The notes: generated by a model not told the origin, from the letters alone. 23,329 nt of DNA from Candidatus Ethanoperedens thermophilum (GCA_012910725.1 WNEG01000029.1:12733-36061); one strand, 5' to 3'; shown: positions 12,393-20,072, numbered from the stretch's first letter. Translations and numbers: made by a program.

Positions 12393-13599
12393 ATTGTATC
12401 CAACATCTGAACAAGAACAGTCTTTGTTATTTGTTATGGAAGTCTGTCGGTGGATTTATAATCATTTTCTATCTATCTGGAATGGTGTTACAAAAATACC
12501 GAGCAGACACGACTTGCAAGCAACATTACCGGAACTGAAAAAAGATCATCCCAATCTGAAAAAAGTCAACTCAAAAATACTTCAGATGGTGTTGTTTATG
12601 CTTTATAACAACCTGAAAGCACTCCGTGAATTAAAAAAGAATGGTAGAAAAGTAGGTAGATTACGATATAAGAAATATGGTCGGTTCAAGAGTTTTATAC
12701 TCAATCAATCGGGGTTCAAAGTGAAAACAACTGGTAACGCTCTCGATAAATTATATGTGTCGAAAGTAGGAGATATACCGATCAAATTGCATCAGAAAAT
12801 AGACGGTGTAATAAAACAGGTTATAATCAAAAAATATAAATCCGGAGAGTGGTATGCGTTAATATGCACCGAAAAAGACGCACAACATAAAATACAGACA
12901 CCACGCTCGTTTATTGGTTTGGATATGGGTTTGCTACACTTTCTCACAGATAACATGGGCATACAAATAGAGAACCCGAAATTTTATAAACAGACGCTAA
13001 AACGAATAAAAATCGAACAGAGAAGGCTGTCACGTAAAAAGAAAGGATCAAAGAACTGTTTGAACCAGAAATTGAAACTAAATAAACTATATAACAAATT
13101 AACAAACCAGAGAGACGATTTTCTTCACAAACTCTCACGATATTATGTAGATACTTATGACCTGATATCAATTGAAGCCCTGAACATACCAAATATGGTC
13201 AGGAATCATAACTTATCACAATCAATTCTCGACTCGTCGTGGAGCAAATTCTTTTATATTCTATCCTACAAGGCTGAAAGCGCTGGTAAGATACTTATAA
13301 AAGTTGATCCAAAAAACACGAGTAAAGAATGCTCAATATGTGGAAACATCAAAGATATGCCACTATCAGATCGGGTATATAATTGTTCTGAATGTGGCAT
13401 CATCATTGATCGCGATATGAATGCCGCAATCAATATATTGAAGCGCGGAATTATGAGGCAGGGACTGCCTTCTACGCTTCCGGAGATAGCACCTCTACAG
13501 AACCTATTTCAGGTTTCTGCAAGTTCTATCGTTGAAGGAAGAAGCCCATTTCCGTTAGGGAGGGGTAGTTCACTCAAATACAGAGTGCCGTTTTTTTAA
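12370..13599 (+). CDS. tnpB: TnpB RNA-guided nuclease (element A)
   Basis: Typical 409-residue TnpB: MQMVYKFRLYPTSEQEQ at the start, then the RuvC triad GLDMG (Asp185), SIEAL (Glu269) and DRDMNAAINI (Asp349). A C-terminal zinc ribbon of two CxxC pairs is at CSICG and CSECG. TnpB proteins are guided by the omega RNA made from the element's right end and cut DNA next to a TAM. All catalytic residues are intact. I start at 12370 (MQMVYKF), inside the end of tnpA. The frame does not stop within the element: its last ~9 residues and stop (13597-13599) come from flanking DNA, antisense to the end of hxlB. Confidence 0.92.
   Translation: MQMVYKFRLYPTSEQEQSLLFVMEVCRWIYNHFLSIWNGVTKIPSRHDLQATLPELKKDHPNLKKVNSKILQMVLFMLYNNLKALRELKKNGRKVGRLRYKKYGRFKSFILNQSGFKVKTTGNALDKLYVSKVGDIPIKLHQKIDGVIKQVIIKKYKSGEWYALICTEKDAQHKIQTPRSFIGLDMGLLHFLTDNMGIQIENPKFYKQTLKRIKIEQRRLSRKKKGSKNCLNQKLKLNKLYNKLTNQRDDFLHKLSRYYVDTYDLISIEALNIPNMVRNHNLSQSILDSSWSKFFYILSYKAESAGKILIKVDPKNTSKECSICGNIKDMPLSDRVYNCSECGIIIDRDMNAAINILKRGIMRQGLPSTLPEIAPLQNLFQVSASSIVEGRSPFPLGRGSSLKYRVPFF
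13480..13577 (+). ncRNA. Predicted omega RNA scaffold of element A
   Basis: In this family the guide RNA comprises the 3' end of tnpB plus the right end. Here the scaffold would end in GAAGCCC, the GGGAGGGG hairpin and TAGTTCAC. The guide would be the DNA just beyond the element, which is the 3' end of hxlB. The 5' limit is a guess, as no promoter or processing site is visible. Confidence 0.4.
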
Positions 13600-14193
13600 A
13601 TCGTCTTCTGTGGCATCTACCAGTACCATCAGTTCTGCTATCACAGAATCAAGGAATATCATTGTTGATACTTCAAAGGTTGTACCCATCGGGGTGAGTG
13701 TTCTGTATTCTCCTTTCATGTGGCGTTCAAGGTATCCTTCTTCATCAATGTCACCGGTACGCCCACGAATTTTTACTGTAGTATCCGACATCCTGGCAAG
13801 TGTTGCATGCAGATTCGATGTTATAGTTATCAGTGTTGCACCGATACCTTTTGTTATTTTTCCAAGGCTTACAATCGATGGCGTTTCTCCTGAACCTGAA
13901 ATAGCTATTACTATATCATCACTATGCACTGCCGGTGTTGTGGTTTCTCCTACTACAAATACAGTGAATCCAAGATGCATTAATCGCATGGCAAACGATC
14001 TTCCAACAAGTCCCGAGCGCCCCGCGCCCATAATAAACACCCTGAACAACTTTTTTTTTGCAGATACGAGTTTGCAGACCAACTTTGATACAGACCTTAC
14101 ATCAAGGTCTCCAGACATTTTTTTCACATGCTCAGCTATCAGGTTCATAGTAAAAATCAAATTTTCACACTTGCACCCTTCATCATCAAGCAT
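13570..14193 (-). CDS. hxlB: 3-hexulose-6-phosphate isomerase
   Basis: The 207-residue SIS-domain protein shows MGAGRSGLVGRSFAMRLMHLGF (about 55-76), VVGETTTPA, SGSGET (about 99-104), PMGTTFE and a final RHSVFE that matches the family's RHANLE-type end. It interconverts fructose 6-phosphate and 3-hexulose 6-phosphate. Run in reverse with 3-hexulose-6-phosphate synthase (not in this window), it gives ribulose 5-phosphate for RpiA. The start codon overlaps the end of the upstream unknown gene by 8 bases. Its stop codon (13572-13570) lies in the GTTCAC right-end sequence of IS element A, so the insertion supplied a new stop exactly at the end of the gene. Confidence 0.92.
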   Translation of the reverse strand: MLDDEGCKCENLIFTMNLIAEHVKKMSGDLDVRSVSKLVCKLVSAKKKLFRVFIMGAGRSGLVGRSFAMRLMHLGFTVFVVGETTTPAVHSDDIVIAISGSGETPSIVSLGKITKGIGATLITITSNLHATLARMSDTTVKIRGRTGDIDEEGYLERHMKGEYRTLTPMGTTFEVSTMIFLDSVIAELMVLVDATEDDLKKRHSVFE

Positions 14194-14689
14194 CGGTTTC
14201 CTCTTTGTACTCGACGTTAAGCAACTTTAAATTTAAGATTTTTTTTAACTCATCAAACAGAAGCATCACTTTAACAATGCTTCCATTCCAGTGAAGAGTT
14301 TTTTTCACATCACCACTGGTTAGTTCCTTTATGATAGAGTTAATAAAATATATACAAGCCTGGTTATTACAAAAGGGTATTGTAAATATTACCCGATACC
14401 CGCCCCCCCTGTGCCTGGCATAGGATATTATTATGCACCCCTGATCACCACATTGCGATATTTCATCATAACTGCATATTACTTCTTTTTCATGTTCTAC
14501 TGATGTATCTATTCCGGCAACGCTTTGAATGACCTTGGATACATTATCAAATGTTGCCTGTCTGCCAAACCACAAGCCGATTTTACCAATGCTGCCTGAT
14601 AATATAACATCGTTGTTCCCCATCTCAACAAGAGCGATATCATTAAGCGATTTCGTTTTATCCCATGATAATATCTCAGTATTTTGCAT
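14186..14689 (-). CDS. Protein of unknown function in the polyamine/PHI cluster
   Basis: The 167-residue protein is not recognised. It begins MQNTEILSWDKTKSLNDIAL, has ILSGSIGKIGLWFGRQ (about 29-44), a Cys-containing patch (CSYDEISQCGDQGCIIISYARHRGG), and ends with a hydrophobic-charged helix VMLLFDELKKILNLKLLN. No signal peptide or membrane segment is evident. It starts 4 bases after the mtnP stop and overlaps hxlB by 8 bases, so it is surely translated in the operon. It could be a regulatory or metal-binding partner of the neighbours. Codon use looks like that of neighbours, so it is not an obvious recent arrival. Confidence 0.8.
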   Translation of the reverse strand: MQNTEILSWDKTKSLNDIALVEMGNNDVILSGSIGKIGLWFGRQATFDNVSKVIQSVAGIDTSVEHEKEVICSYDEISQCGDQGCIIISYARHRGGGYRVIFTIPFCNNQACIYFINSIIKELTSGDVKKTLHWNGSIVKVMLLFDELKKILNLKLLNVEYKEETDA

Positions 14690-14693
14690 ATTC

Positions 14694-15551
14694 CTATCTT
14701 ATATATTTTCCAATCAGGTCTTTTAGTTCTTCTTTCACACTTAAAGGTATCATCGCTGGATCAGTGATGATGGCACCAGAAAGAGAGTGTCTGCATGTAC
14801 AGTCTTCCTTGAGAGTTTTGATGTTTTCAAGTGTTTTCTTAATGATGGTTCGCACAGAGGCCTCGTTCTTTGCAACATTGCTGATTACCATTCCAATATC
14901 CACATCTGTCCCATGCCACACATCATAATCAGTCACAGTGGCGATCATGGCATAGCAGATTTCTGCCTCTCGTGCAAGTTTTGCTTCAGGAAGTGCAGTC
15001 ATACCAATAATATCAAAACCAAGAGATTGGTATACTCTCGACTCGGCACGTGTCGAAAACTGTGGTCCCTCGATACACAGGTATGTTCCGCCCCGATGCA
15101 CTCTGTAACCCCCATCTTCACTAATTTTTTCGATTAATGCTGAAAGATCAGAACAAAACGGATCTGCAAACCCCGCGTGCACCACGATCCCCTCTTCAAA
15201 AAACGTATTTTTTCGATTGGTGCGATCAAATATCTGATCAGGAATTACAATATCGAGAGGTTTTTTTTCAGGTTTTAAACTTCCAACTGCCGAAGCAGCG
15301 ATAATACGCTGTACTCCAAGCTTTTTTAACGCGAGGATGTTTGCTTGTGAATTTAGATTGCTTGGAGAAATAAGATGCCCACGCCCGTGTCGCGGGAGAA
15401 AAGCCACATCAATCTCACCAAAATTTCCAACAATGATGTTATCTGATGGTTTGCCAAAAGCTGTGTCAACTTCAACCTCTTTTACAACATCCAGCATAGA
15501 AGCATCATACACACCGCTTCCACCAATAATTGCAACATCTGCGTGCATCAT
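14694..15551 (-). CDS. mtnP: S-methyl-5'-thioadenosine phosphorylase
   Basis: MTA phosphorylase splits methylthioadenosine, a by-product of spermidine synthesis, into adenine and methylthioribose 1-phosphate. The 285-residue protein has IGGSGVYD (9-16), LPRHGRGHLISP (52-63), CIEGPQFSTRAESRVY, MTALPEAKLAREAEICYA (184-201) and TDYD (207-210). The two Asp in TDYD favour a 6-aminopurine substrate, i.e. MTA rather than methylthioinosine (inference). A CTC motif at 251-253 resembles the CxC disulfide of thermophile enzymes. It sits 66 bases downstream of speB, a sensible partner. Confidence 0.93.
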   Translation of the reverse strand: MMHADVAIIGGSGVYDASMLDVVKEVEVDTAFGKPSDNIIVGNFGEIDVAFLPRHGRGHLISPSNLNSQANILALKKLGVQRIIAASAVGSLKPEKKPLDIVIPDQIFDRTNRKNTFFEEGIVVHAGFADPFCSDLSALIEKISEDGGYRVHRGGTYLCIEGPQFSTRAESRVYQSLGFDIIGMTALPEAKLAREAEICYAMIATVTDYDVWHGTDVDIGMVISNVAKNEASVRTIIKKTLENIKTLKEDCTCRHSLSGAIITDPAMIPLSVKEELKDLIGKYIR

Positions 15552-15617
15552 TACAGCCTATATGTTTTACTTCCATTTATCCCTTTCGAAAGGTAGGATG
15601 CAGCCCTCCACAACGTT

Positions 15618-16460
15618 TTATCTGGTAGTTTTCTGTGCGTTTGCAGCTATAAACTCTCGCACAAGCTTTGCACCAAGAGATGCTGTATTAATATCAATTT
15701 CTGGAACAATCTCTACGATATCAAAGCCGATACATCCTCCTGCAAATCTCCAGAGTATTTCTCTGACATTTCTTGGTGTTAGTCCAAAAGGCTCAGGTGT
15801 TCCAATTCCTGGTGCATAGGCTGGGTCAATGGCATCCATGTCAAGTGAGATGTAAACTTTTTCATGTCCAGTGCACTTTTCAGCTTCCCTGATCACGTGT
15901 TCGATACCTTTTTCAAATACATCATCTGCTGACAAATAGCAAAGACCGTGCTGTTCTGCAAAGGCATATTCTTCTTTTGTACCACTTCTAATCCCGATCT
16001 GCACGATATTATCTGTTACATCTTCAAATAAGCGGCGAGTTATGCAGGCATGAGAGTATTTTTCACCTTCGTATTCACTTCGTAAATCAAAGTGAGCATC
16101 GATGATGATAATTCCACTGGGTTTGCATTGTTTGGCTGCAGGAAGGGTAAGAGAATGCTCACCTCCGAGCATGATCGGAATCTTGCCATCAGCTGTACAT
16201 CGTGTAACAACAGATTCCACAGCAGATAAAGCACTGTGAACAGTACCCCCGGTGTTTATATCCAGTGCATCGTGAATTTCCAGGTTTGCAAGATCAATGC
16301 CAGTGTGCGGGTTGTAGGTTTCAAAATTATAGGACTCGTTTCTTATAGCCTCTGGTGCTTTAGCACTTCCACACCTGAACGAAGAGGTTTTATCAAAAGG
16401 GGCTCCAAAGACCACATAATCAGCATCTTCATAACTGGATTCTGCGTCTGCAAAAAGCAT
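15618..16460 (-). CDS. speB: Agmatinase
   Basis: Agmatinase hydrolyses agmatine to putrescine and urea. The 280-residue ureohydrolase shows all Mn-binding motifs: GGEHS (99-103, His102), DAHFDLR (Asp121, His123, Asp125) and SLDMDAIDPAYAPGIGTPEP (Asp207, Asp209). Length is normal. It starts 17 bases after eif5A and is followed by MTA phosphorylase. In archaea agmatinase-type enzymes make the polyamine from which hypusine of aIF5A is ultimately derived, so the placement beside eif5A is functionally coherent. A related guanidino-substrate such as aminopropylagmatine is possible in archaea and cannot be excluded. Confidence 0.93.
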   Translation of the reverse strand: MLFADAESSYEDADYVVFGAPFDKTSSFRCGSAKAPEAIRNESYNFETYNPHTGIDLANLEIHDALDINTGGTVHSALSAVESVVTRCTADGKIPIMLGGEHSLTLPAAKQCKPSGIIIIDAHFDLRSEYEGEKYSHACITRRLFEDVTDNIVQIGIRSGTKEEYAFAEQHGLCYLSADDVFEKGIEHVIREAEKCTGHEKVYISLDMDAIDPAYAPGIGTPEPFGLTPRNVREILWRFAGGCIGFDIVEIVPEIDINTASLGAKLVREFIAANAQKTTR

Positions 16461-16477
16461 GTCAGAGGTTTGTGCAT

Positions 16478-16864
16478 TTATGTTCTTACGTCAAACTTGA
16501 TTTTTCCCATGGATGTGATGTAGACAATTTCCTCACCCTCTTTGACTCTCTCTTTCAATTCACTTGGGATTGTCATATCAAAATTTGAGAAATCTTCAAG
16601 ATCCATAATCTGGGCTACATCATTGCTAATGGATAGCACCTGTCCACTTTTGCGCTCAACAATAGGAACGTAAATCTTTGTAGTGACTGGTGCAATGATG
16701 GAACGCTTTTGATGGTCAAAAATACCAATTGCATCGATACGAGCCTTTGCAGAACCGTGTTTTCCTGTTTTAGAATGAGATAAGCTCTTGATGGTACAAG
16801 GTTCATCATCAATAAGTATATAACGTCCTTCTTTTAATGTTCGAACTTCAGTTTGATCCTTCAT
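16478..16864 (-). CDS. eif5A: Translation initiation factor aIF5A (hypusine-containing)
   Basis: aIF5A promotes peptide bond formation at difficult sequences such as polyproline, and carries hypusine. The 128-residue product has the modification loop SKTGKHGSAKARI, with the lysine at position 35 (in GKHG) as hypusine site, followed by an OB-fold domain ending VKEGEEIVYITSMGKIKF. Length is normal. It is first in a minus-strand cluster with speB, mtnP, an unknown gene and hxlB. A TATA box (16934-16943) lies about 70 bases upstream. Confidence 0.95.
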   Translation of the reverse strand: MKDQTEVRTLKEGRYILIDDEPCTIKSLSHSKTGKHGSAKARIDAIGIFDHQKRSIIAPVTTKIYVPIVERKSGQVLSISNDVAQIMDLEDFSNFDMTIPSELKERVKEGEEIVYITSMGKIKFDVRT

Positions 16865-16933
16865 ATAAAAATCTCCAGTGTTGATCGCACTATTGTAGAA
16901 ACAGCAATAGCATTAATGATACTTAAAACATCG

Positions 16934-16943
16934 TTTATATAAA
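16934..16943 (-). promoter_or_regulatory. TATA box of the eif5A-speB-mtnP-hxlB cluster
   Basis: TTTATATAAA is palindromic, so orientation is uncertain. Its position about 70 bases upstream of eif5A predicts a leader of about 45 nt. IS element B lies about 50 bases further upstream (right), so the insertion left this box intact. Confidence 0.55.
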
Positions 16944-16990
16944 TAATCGTATTTGTATAGAATACTTTTCTGAATGACAAAAACGTTGGG

Positions 16991-17045
16991 TCAAGGGGAG
17001 AGCGCAAGCCCCCGGCTTCAGCCGTGGGGATAGCGAACCCCTTGA
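16991..17045 (+). other. Left-end subterminal hairpin of IS element B
   Basis: An 8-bp outer stem (TCAAGGGG with CCCCTTGA) surrounds a 4+4 bp inner hairpin with one bulged T. The inner hairpin core is the same as that at the right end, with compensating changes in the lower stem (CCCC/GGGG versus TCTCC/GGAGA). Confidence 0.65.
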
Positions 17046-17083
17046 AACAGTCGATAGGTGTAAATATAACAACAGCATAGTAG

Positions 17084-17479
17084 ATGGTGATGGAATATCA
17101 ACATGCACGGAATAAAGTATATCTTATGAATTATCATTTGATTTGGTGTCCAAAAAGAAGGAAAAAAGTACTTACAGGGCACATAAAAACCAGATTAGAG
17201 CAGATTATAACAGATGTTGCTACAGAAAAAAATATAAAAATTTTGGCTCTTGAGATCATACCAGATCATCTACATCTTTTTGTATCATCCCATCCAAACA
17301 TTCCAGTTCATAATCTTATCAGAGCATTCAAAGGCCGGAGCTCAAATCTGTTGAGAAAAGAGTTCCCTGAACTTCTAAAACTACCTTCATTATGGACACA
17401 TTCATATTTCATATCAACCGCAAGAAACGTTAGCAGCGAAACTATACAGAAATATATAGAGGCACAGAGTAAACAATGA
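17084..17479 (+). CDS. tnpA: IS200/IS605-family Y1 transposase TnpA (element B)
   Basis: The 131-residue protein (129 from the ATG at 17090) shows the Y1 fold: KVYLMNYHLIWCPKRRKKVL, the HUH motif PDHLHLFV (His62, His64) and nucleophile Tyr124 in IQKYIEAQ. It should nick single-stranded transposon ends. All key residues are intact. The stop overlaps the tnpB start by 4 bases (ATGA), which couples translation. It is clearly different from the element A transposase, so two separate lineages are present. Confidence 0.92.
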   Translation: MVMEYQHARNKVYLMNYHLIWCPKRRKKVLTGHIKTRLEQIITDVATEKNIKILALEIIPDHLHLFVSSHPNIPVHNLIRAFKGRSSNLLRKEFPELLKLPSLWTHSYFISTARNVSSETIQKYIEAQSKQ

Positions 17480-18987
17480 GATCAAAAACTCCATCATTCA
17501 TATTGGAACTGCCATTAAAAACCACGCCAGCACACGAATCAACGATACTGATACGTCTCGATACTGGTAGACAGTTGTATAATGCGTGTCTGGGCGAATG
17601 TCTCAAGCGTCTTGATCTGCTACGCCAATCAAAAGAATATCAGAGCACAATCAAACTTCCGAAGGGGAAAGAACGGACCGAAGCTTTTAAAAATCTTAAT
17701 AAAAAATATGAGTTCACTGAGTATGATATTCATCACTATGCAGCTACGGTGAGAAACAGCTGGATAAATGAGCATATTGGAATACATATAGCCCAGACAT
17801 TAGCTACCAGAGCATTCAGAGCAGTCCAGAATAAAGCATTTAAGAAGGCTAAACATGTACGGTTCAAGGGCAAAAACCAGTTCGATACCCTCGAAGGAAA
17901 AAATAATCAGACCGGGTTGATATTCAGGGAGAACACACTCCATTGGTCTGGTATTGAAATACCCTGTATAATCGATGAGAATAATAATGTCATGGCATAT
18001 GGGTTAAACCCAGAACACCGTATCAAGTATTGCAGGATTGTACGAAGGAAGATCAATTCAATCAACAGATTCTATCTTCAGCTTATCCTTGAAGGTACAC
18101 CATATCATAACCCCAAACACAAAATAGGGTATGAGGAAATTGGACTTGATGTAGGTCCAAGTACAATAGCTATAGTCGGTGATAATAAGGCCGAACTGAA
18201 ACAGTTCTGTAGTGATATTGTACCTAAGCAGAAAGAAAAACGTAAACTACAGCGCAAACTGGACAGGCAGAGACGATCCAACAATCCCCAGAATTATAAT
18301 GAGAATGGTACTATCAAGAAGGGTAAGAAAAAATGGAATAAATCCAACCAGTATAATAAAACAAGCAGCGAAATAGCCGAACTCGATAGGAAGTTGGCTG
18401 CTCATCGTAAATCCCTACATGGAAAGGATATTAACGATATAATTGCCATGGGAACAAGGATAAACACTGAGAAAATCTCGTATAAATCATGGCAGAAGAA
18501 TTTTGGTAAATCTGTGCTGATGAGAGCACCATCAATGTTCATGGGTAGACTCAAACAAAAAGCTGAGAATGCTGGAGGATACTTGAATGAATTCGGTACA
18601 CAGAACACAAAACTATCTCAGATATGCCATACATGCGGCGTGGCGGTCAAGAAGCCGTTCAGTCAGCGCTGGCATACTTGCTGTGATATAAATATACAGA
18701 GAGACTTATATTCAGCATTCCTGAGCAAATGTGTTGATATGAACACGAACACCCTTGATTTAGCCAGGGCAGGGATGCTCTGGCCAGGTCTGGAACCGGT
18801 CCTGAGCGAGGCGATATTAAGGGTTAATCAATCTACAAGTAGCGGAAATTGTCCTGATAGCTTTGGTTTAAGAAATCAGAGACAGAGTGGATCGCCCGTT
18901 AAACCGGCAGCAAGTATAACTGAGGCCATGGATGTTGTAATCCGAGACACGATCTATGAAGATGAGAGCCATGGAGAGGTTATATGA
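17476..18987 (+). CDS. tnpB: TnpB RNA-guided nuclease (element B)
   Basis: The 503-residue protein is a large TnpB of the type with QRDLYSAFL. RuvC triad: GLDVGPSTIAIV (Asp225), TEKISYKS (Glu332) and QRDLYSAF (Asp410). The zinc-binding part is CHTCGVAVKKPFSQRWHTCC (384-403): one normal CxxC pair, then a His-x-Cys-Cys in place of the second pair. A basic insert (about 250-295, including KKGKKKWNKS) separates the RuvC parts. A tail of about 90 residues follows the catalytic core. It is likely active, guided by the right-end RNA. Confidence 0.92.
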   Translation: MRSKTPSFILELPLKTTPAHESTILIRLDTGRQLYNACLGECLKRLDLLRQSKEYQSTIKLPKGKERTEAFKNLNKKYEFTEYDIHHYAATVRNSWINEHIGIHIAQTLATRAFRAVQNKAFKKAKHVRFKGKNQFDTLEGKNNQTGLIFRENTLHWSGIEIPCIIDENNNVMAYGLNPEHRIKYCRIVRRKINSINRFYLQLILEGTPYHNPKHKIGYEEIGLDVGPSTIAIVGDNKAELKQFCSDIVPKQKEKRKLQRKLDRQRRSNNPQNYNENGTIKKGKKKWNKSNQYNKTSSEIAELDRKLAAHRKSLHGKDINDIIAMGTRINTEKISYKSWQKNFGKSVLMRAPSMFMGRLKQKAENAGGYLNEFGTQNTKLSQICHTCGVAVKKPFSQRWHTCCDINIQRDLYSAFLSKCVDMNTNTLDLARAGMLWPGLEPVLSEAILRVNQSTSSGNCPDSFGLRNQRQSGSPVKPAASITEAMDVVIRDTIYEDESHGEVI

Positions 18988-19030
18988 ACTCCGGAAGGAA
19001 TCTCCCGGCTTTAGCCGTGGAGAGGTTCAA
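18880..19030 (+). ncRNA. Predicted omega RNA scaffold of element B
   Basis: By family precedent the guide RNA scaffold spans the end of tnpB and the right-end hairpin (19001-19023), ending in GGTTCAA. The guide would be TATATTTAGAAAG and following bases, i.e. the ncs6 promoter. The 5' limit is arbitrary. Confidence 0.4.
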
Positions 19031-19038
19031 TATATTTA
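19031..19038 (+). promoter_or_regulatory. TATA box of ncs6, abutting IS element B
   Basis: TATATTTA begins one base after the inferred right end of element B. It is 26 bases before the ncs6 ATG, which implies a near-leaderless transcript. The BRE that normally precedes a TATA box would be replaced by transposon sequence (GGTTCAA). Confidence 0.6.
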
Positions 19039-19063
19039 GAAAGACCTGTTAATCACCCAAATT

Positions 19064-19984
19064 ATGAAATGCGATAGATGCAATCGTGAAGCAGTGATAT
19101 TCCAGAAGTACTCAAGTGCACACCTGTGCAAAGACCATTTTATAGAAGATGTGGAACGCAAAATCAAACGAGACATACGAAAGTACAGAATGGTTGAAAA
19201 AGGAGATACTATAGCAATAGCGCTCTCTGGCGGCAAAGACAGCAGTGCATTGCTATACATATTACACAAGTTATTCAACAATCGACCAGATATTCGCCTT
19301 GTAGCTATAAGCATCGATGAAGGCATACATGGGTATCGCGATAAGACATTAAAACGAGCACGATCTCTCACAAAAAAACTTGAGGTACCACACATCATCA
19401 AAAGCTTTGAGGATGCGTTTGGAGCTTCTCTTGATGACCTGCTAACAGATAGAAAAGCATGTTCTGTTTGCGGAGTACTTCGAAAAAACCTTCTGAATCA
19501 GACAGCAAAAGAAATCTGTGCGACAAAACTTGGGTTGGGACACAACCTTGACGATGAAACACAGACCATACTGATGAACTGCTTGCGTGCAGATATTAAC
19601 CGAATGATGCGAATGATACCAAATAACCGGCAGACTGGACTGGTGCCACGAATAAAACCACTTAGAAGCATACCAGAAAAAGAAATTGCCCTCTATACTT
19701 ACCTGCACGATTCTCTGCTTGATACCGACAGATGCCCATACGCACCAAATGCCCTACGAAACGATGTGCGTAGTTTATTAAACGACTATGAAACAGCGCA
19801 CCCTGGAACAAAATATGCCTTACTTAAAGGATTTGAAAAAATAATAGAGAGCCTTCAGCAAACACACACCACAACACCAGTAAAAAAATGTACTGAGTGC
19901 GGTGAGCCTTCGGGAAGCAGCAATATCTGCAAAACCTGCCAGTTAATTAAAGAGGCAAGAATAAGGCAATTCGTGCAGGACTGA
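19064..19984 (+). CDS. ncs6: tRNA 2-thiolation protein, Ncs6/TtuA family (TIGR00269)
   Basis: A PP-loop ATPase that adenylates a tRNA uridine and inserts sulfur (s2U at the wobble base or position 54, depending on the subfamily). The 306-residue protein has an N-terminal zinc motif (Cys3, Cys6, Cys22, His25), the PP-loop ALSGGKDSSAL (53-63), cluster cysteines CSVC (133, 136) and Cys224 in DRCPYA. A C-terminal zinc ribbon has CTECG and CKTC (about 276-293). The three internal cysteines are those that bind [4Fe-4S] in TtuA-type enzymes. TtuA and Ncs6 cannot be told apart here. Its promoter touches IS element B. Confidence 0.9.
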   Translation: MKCDRCNREAVIFQKYSSAHLCKDHFIEDVERKIKRDIRKYRMVEKGDTIAIALSGGKDSSALLYILHKLFNNRPDIRLVAISIDEGIHGYRDKTLKRARSLTKKLEVPHIIKSFEDAFGASLDDLLTDRKACSVCGVLRKNLLNQTAKEICATKLGLGHNLDDETQTILMNCLRADINRMMRMIPNNRQTGLVPRIKPLRSIPEKEIALYTYLHDSLLDTDRCPYAPNALRNDVRSLLNDYETAHPGTKYALLKGFEKIIESLQQTHTTTPVKKCTECGEPSGSSNICKTCQLIKEARIRQFVQD

Positions 19985-19995
19985 ATCTTTTGGTG

Positions 19996-20010
19996 TTCGA
20001 GGGGCTCGAA
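19996..20010 (+). other. Small hairpin with GGG loop after ncs6
   Basis: TTCGAG/CTCGAA pairs over 6 bp with a 3-base loop, 11 bases after the ncs6 stop. No T-run follows. It has the same shape as the dispersed mini-hairpins but no sequence match, so it may be a simple transcript-end structure. Confidence 0.4.
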
Positions 20011-20072
20011 ACAAATGCGACAAAACAATTATAATCATCCTTTGTGTTTTTGTAGCAAAGGTTGAGTTTGTT

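Larger units (their letters stand above)
11871..13577 (+). mobile_element. IS200/IS605-family element A (tnpA + tnpB)
   Basis: Contains a Y1 (HUH) transposase and a TnpB. The left end has a nested hairpin: outer CGGCGA/TCGCCG (11878-11883 with 11914-11919) around CCCCTTCC/GGGAGGGG with a GAAA loop (11889-11908). The right end has a related imperfect hairpin (CCCATTTCC... GGGAGGGG, about 13545-13564) and then TAGTTCACTCAA, ending in TCAA near 13577. These subterminal hairpins and the TCAA-type right end are standard for the family. Boundaries are inferred from the hairpins, not from a comparison with an empty site. The element points in the same direction as element B. Confidence 0.75.
16991..19030 (+). 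mobile_element. IS200/IS605-family element B (tnpA + tnpB)
   Basis: A complete two-gene element, unrelated in sequence to element A's genes beyond family level. The left end has an 8-bp stem TCAAGGGG/CCCCTTGA (16991-16998 with 17038-17045) around CCCC-CGGC-TTCA-GCCG-T-GGGG (17009-17029). The right end repeats the core: TCTCC-CGGC-TTTA-GCCG-T-GGAGA (19001-19023) followed by GGTTCAA (19024-19030). Similar hairpins at both ends and a TCAA-type right end mark the boundaries. The left base is inferred. The element inserted between divergent eif5A and ncs6. Confidence 0.8.

Noticed and set aside
13610..14230. Long plus-strand ORF opposite hxlB
   Set aside because: A shadow of the SIS-domain gene; its composition is Ser/Thr/Pro/Ile-rich and it has no recognisable motif.
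15582..15593. CCTTTCGAAAGG palindrome between speB and mtnP as an operator
   Set aside because: It lies inside an operon, has no nearby TATA box and no second copy in the window, so no function can be argued.
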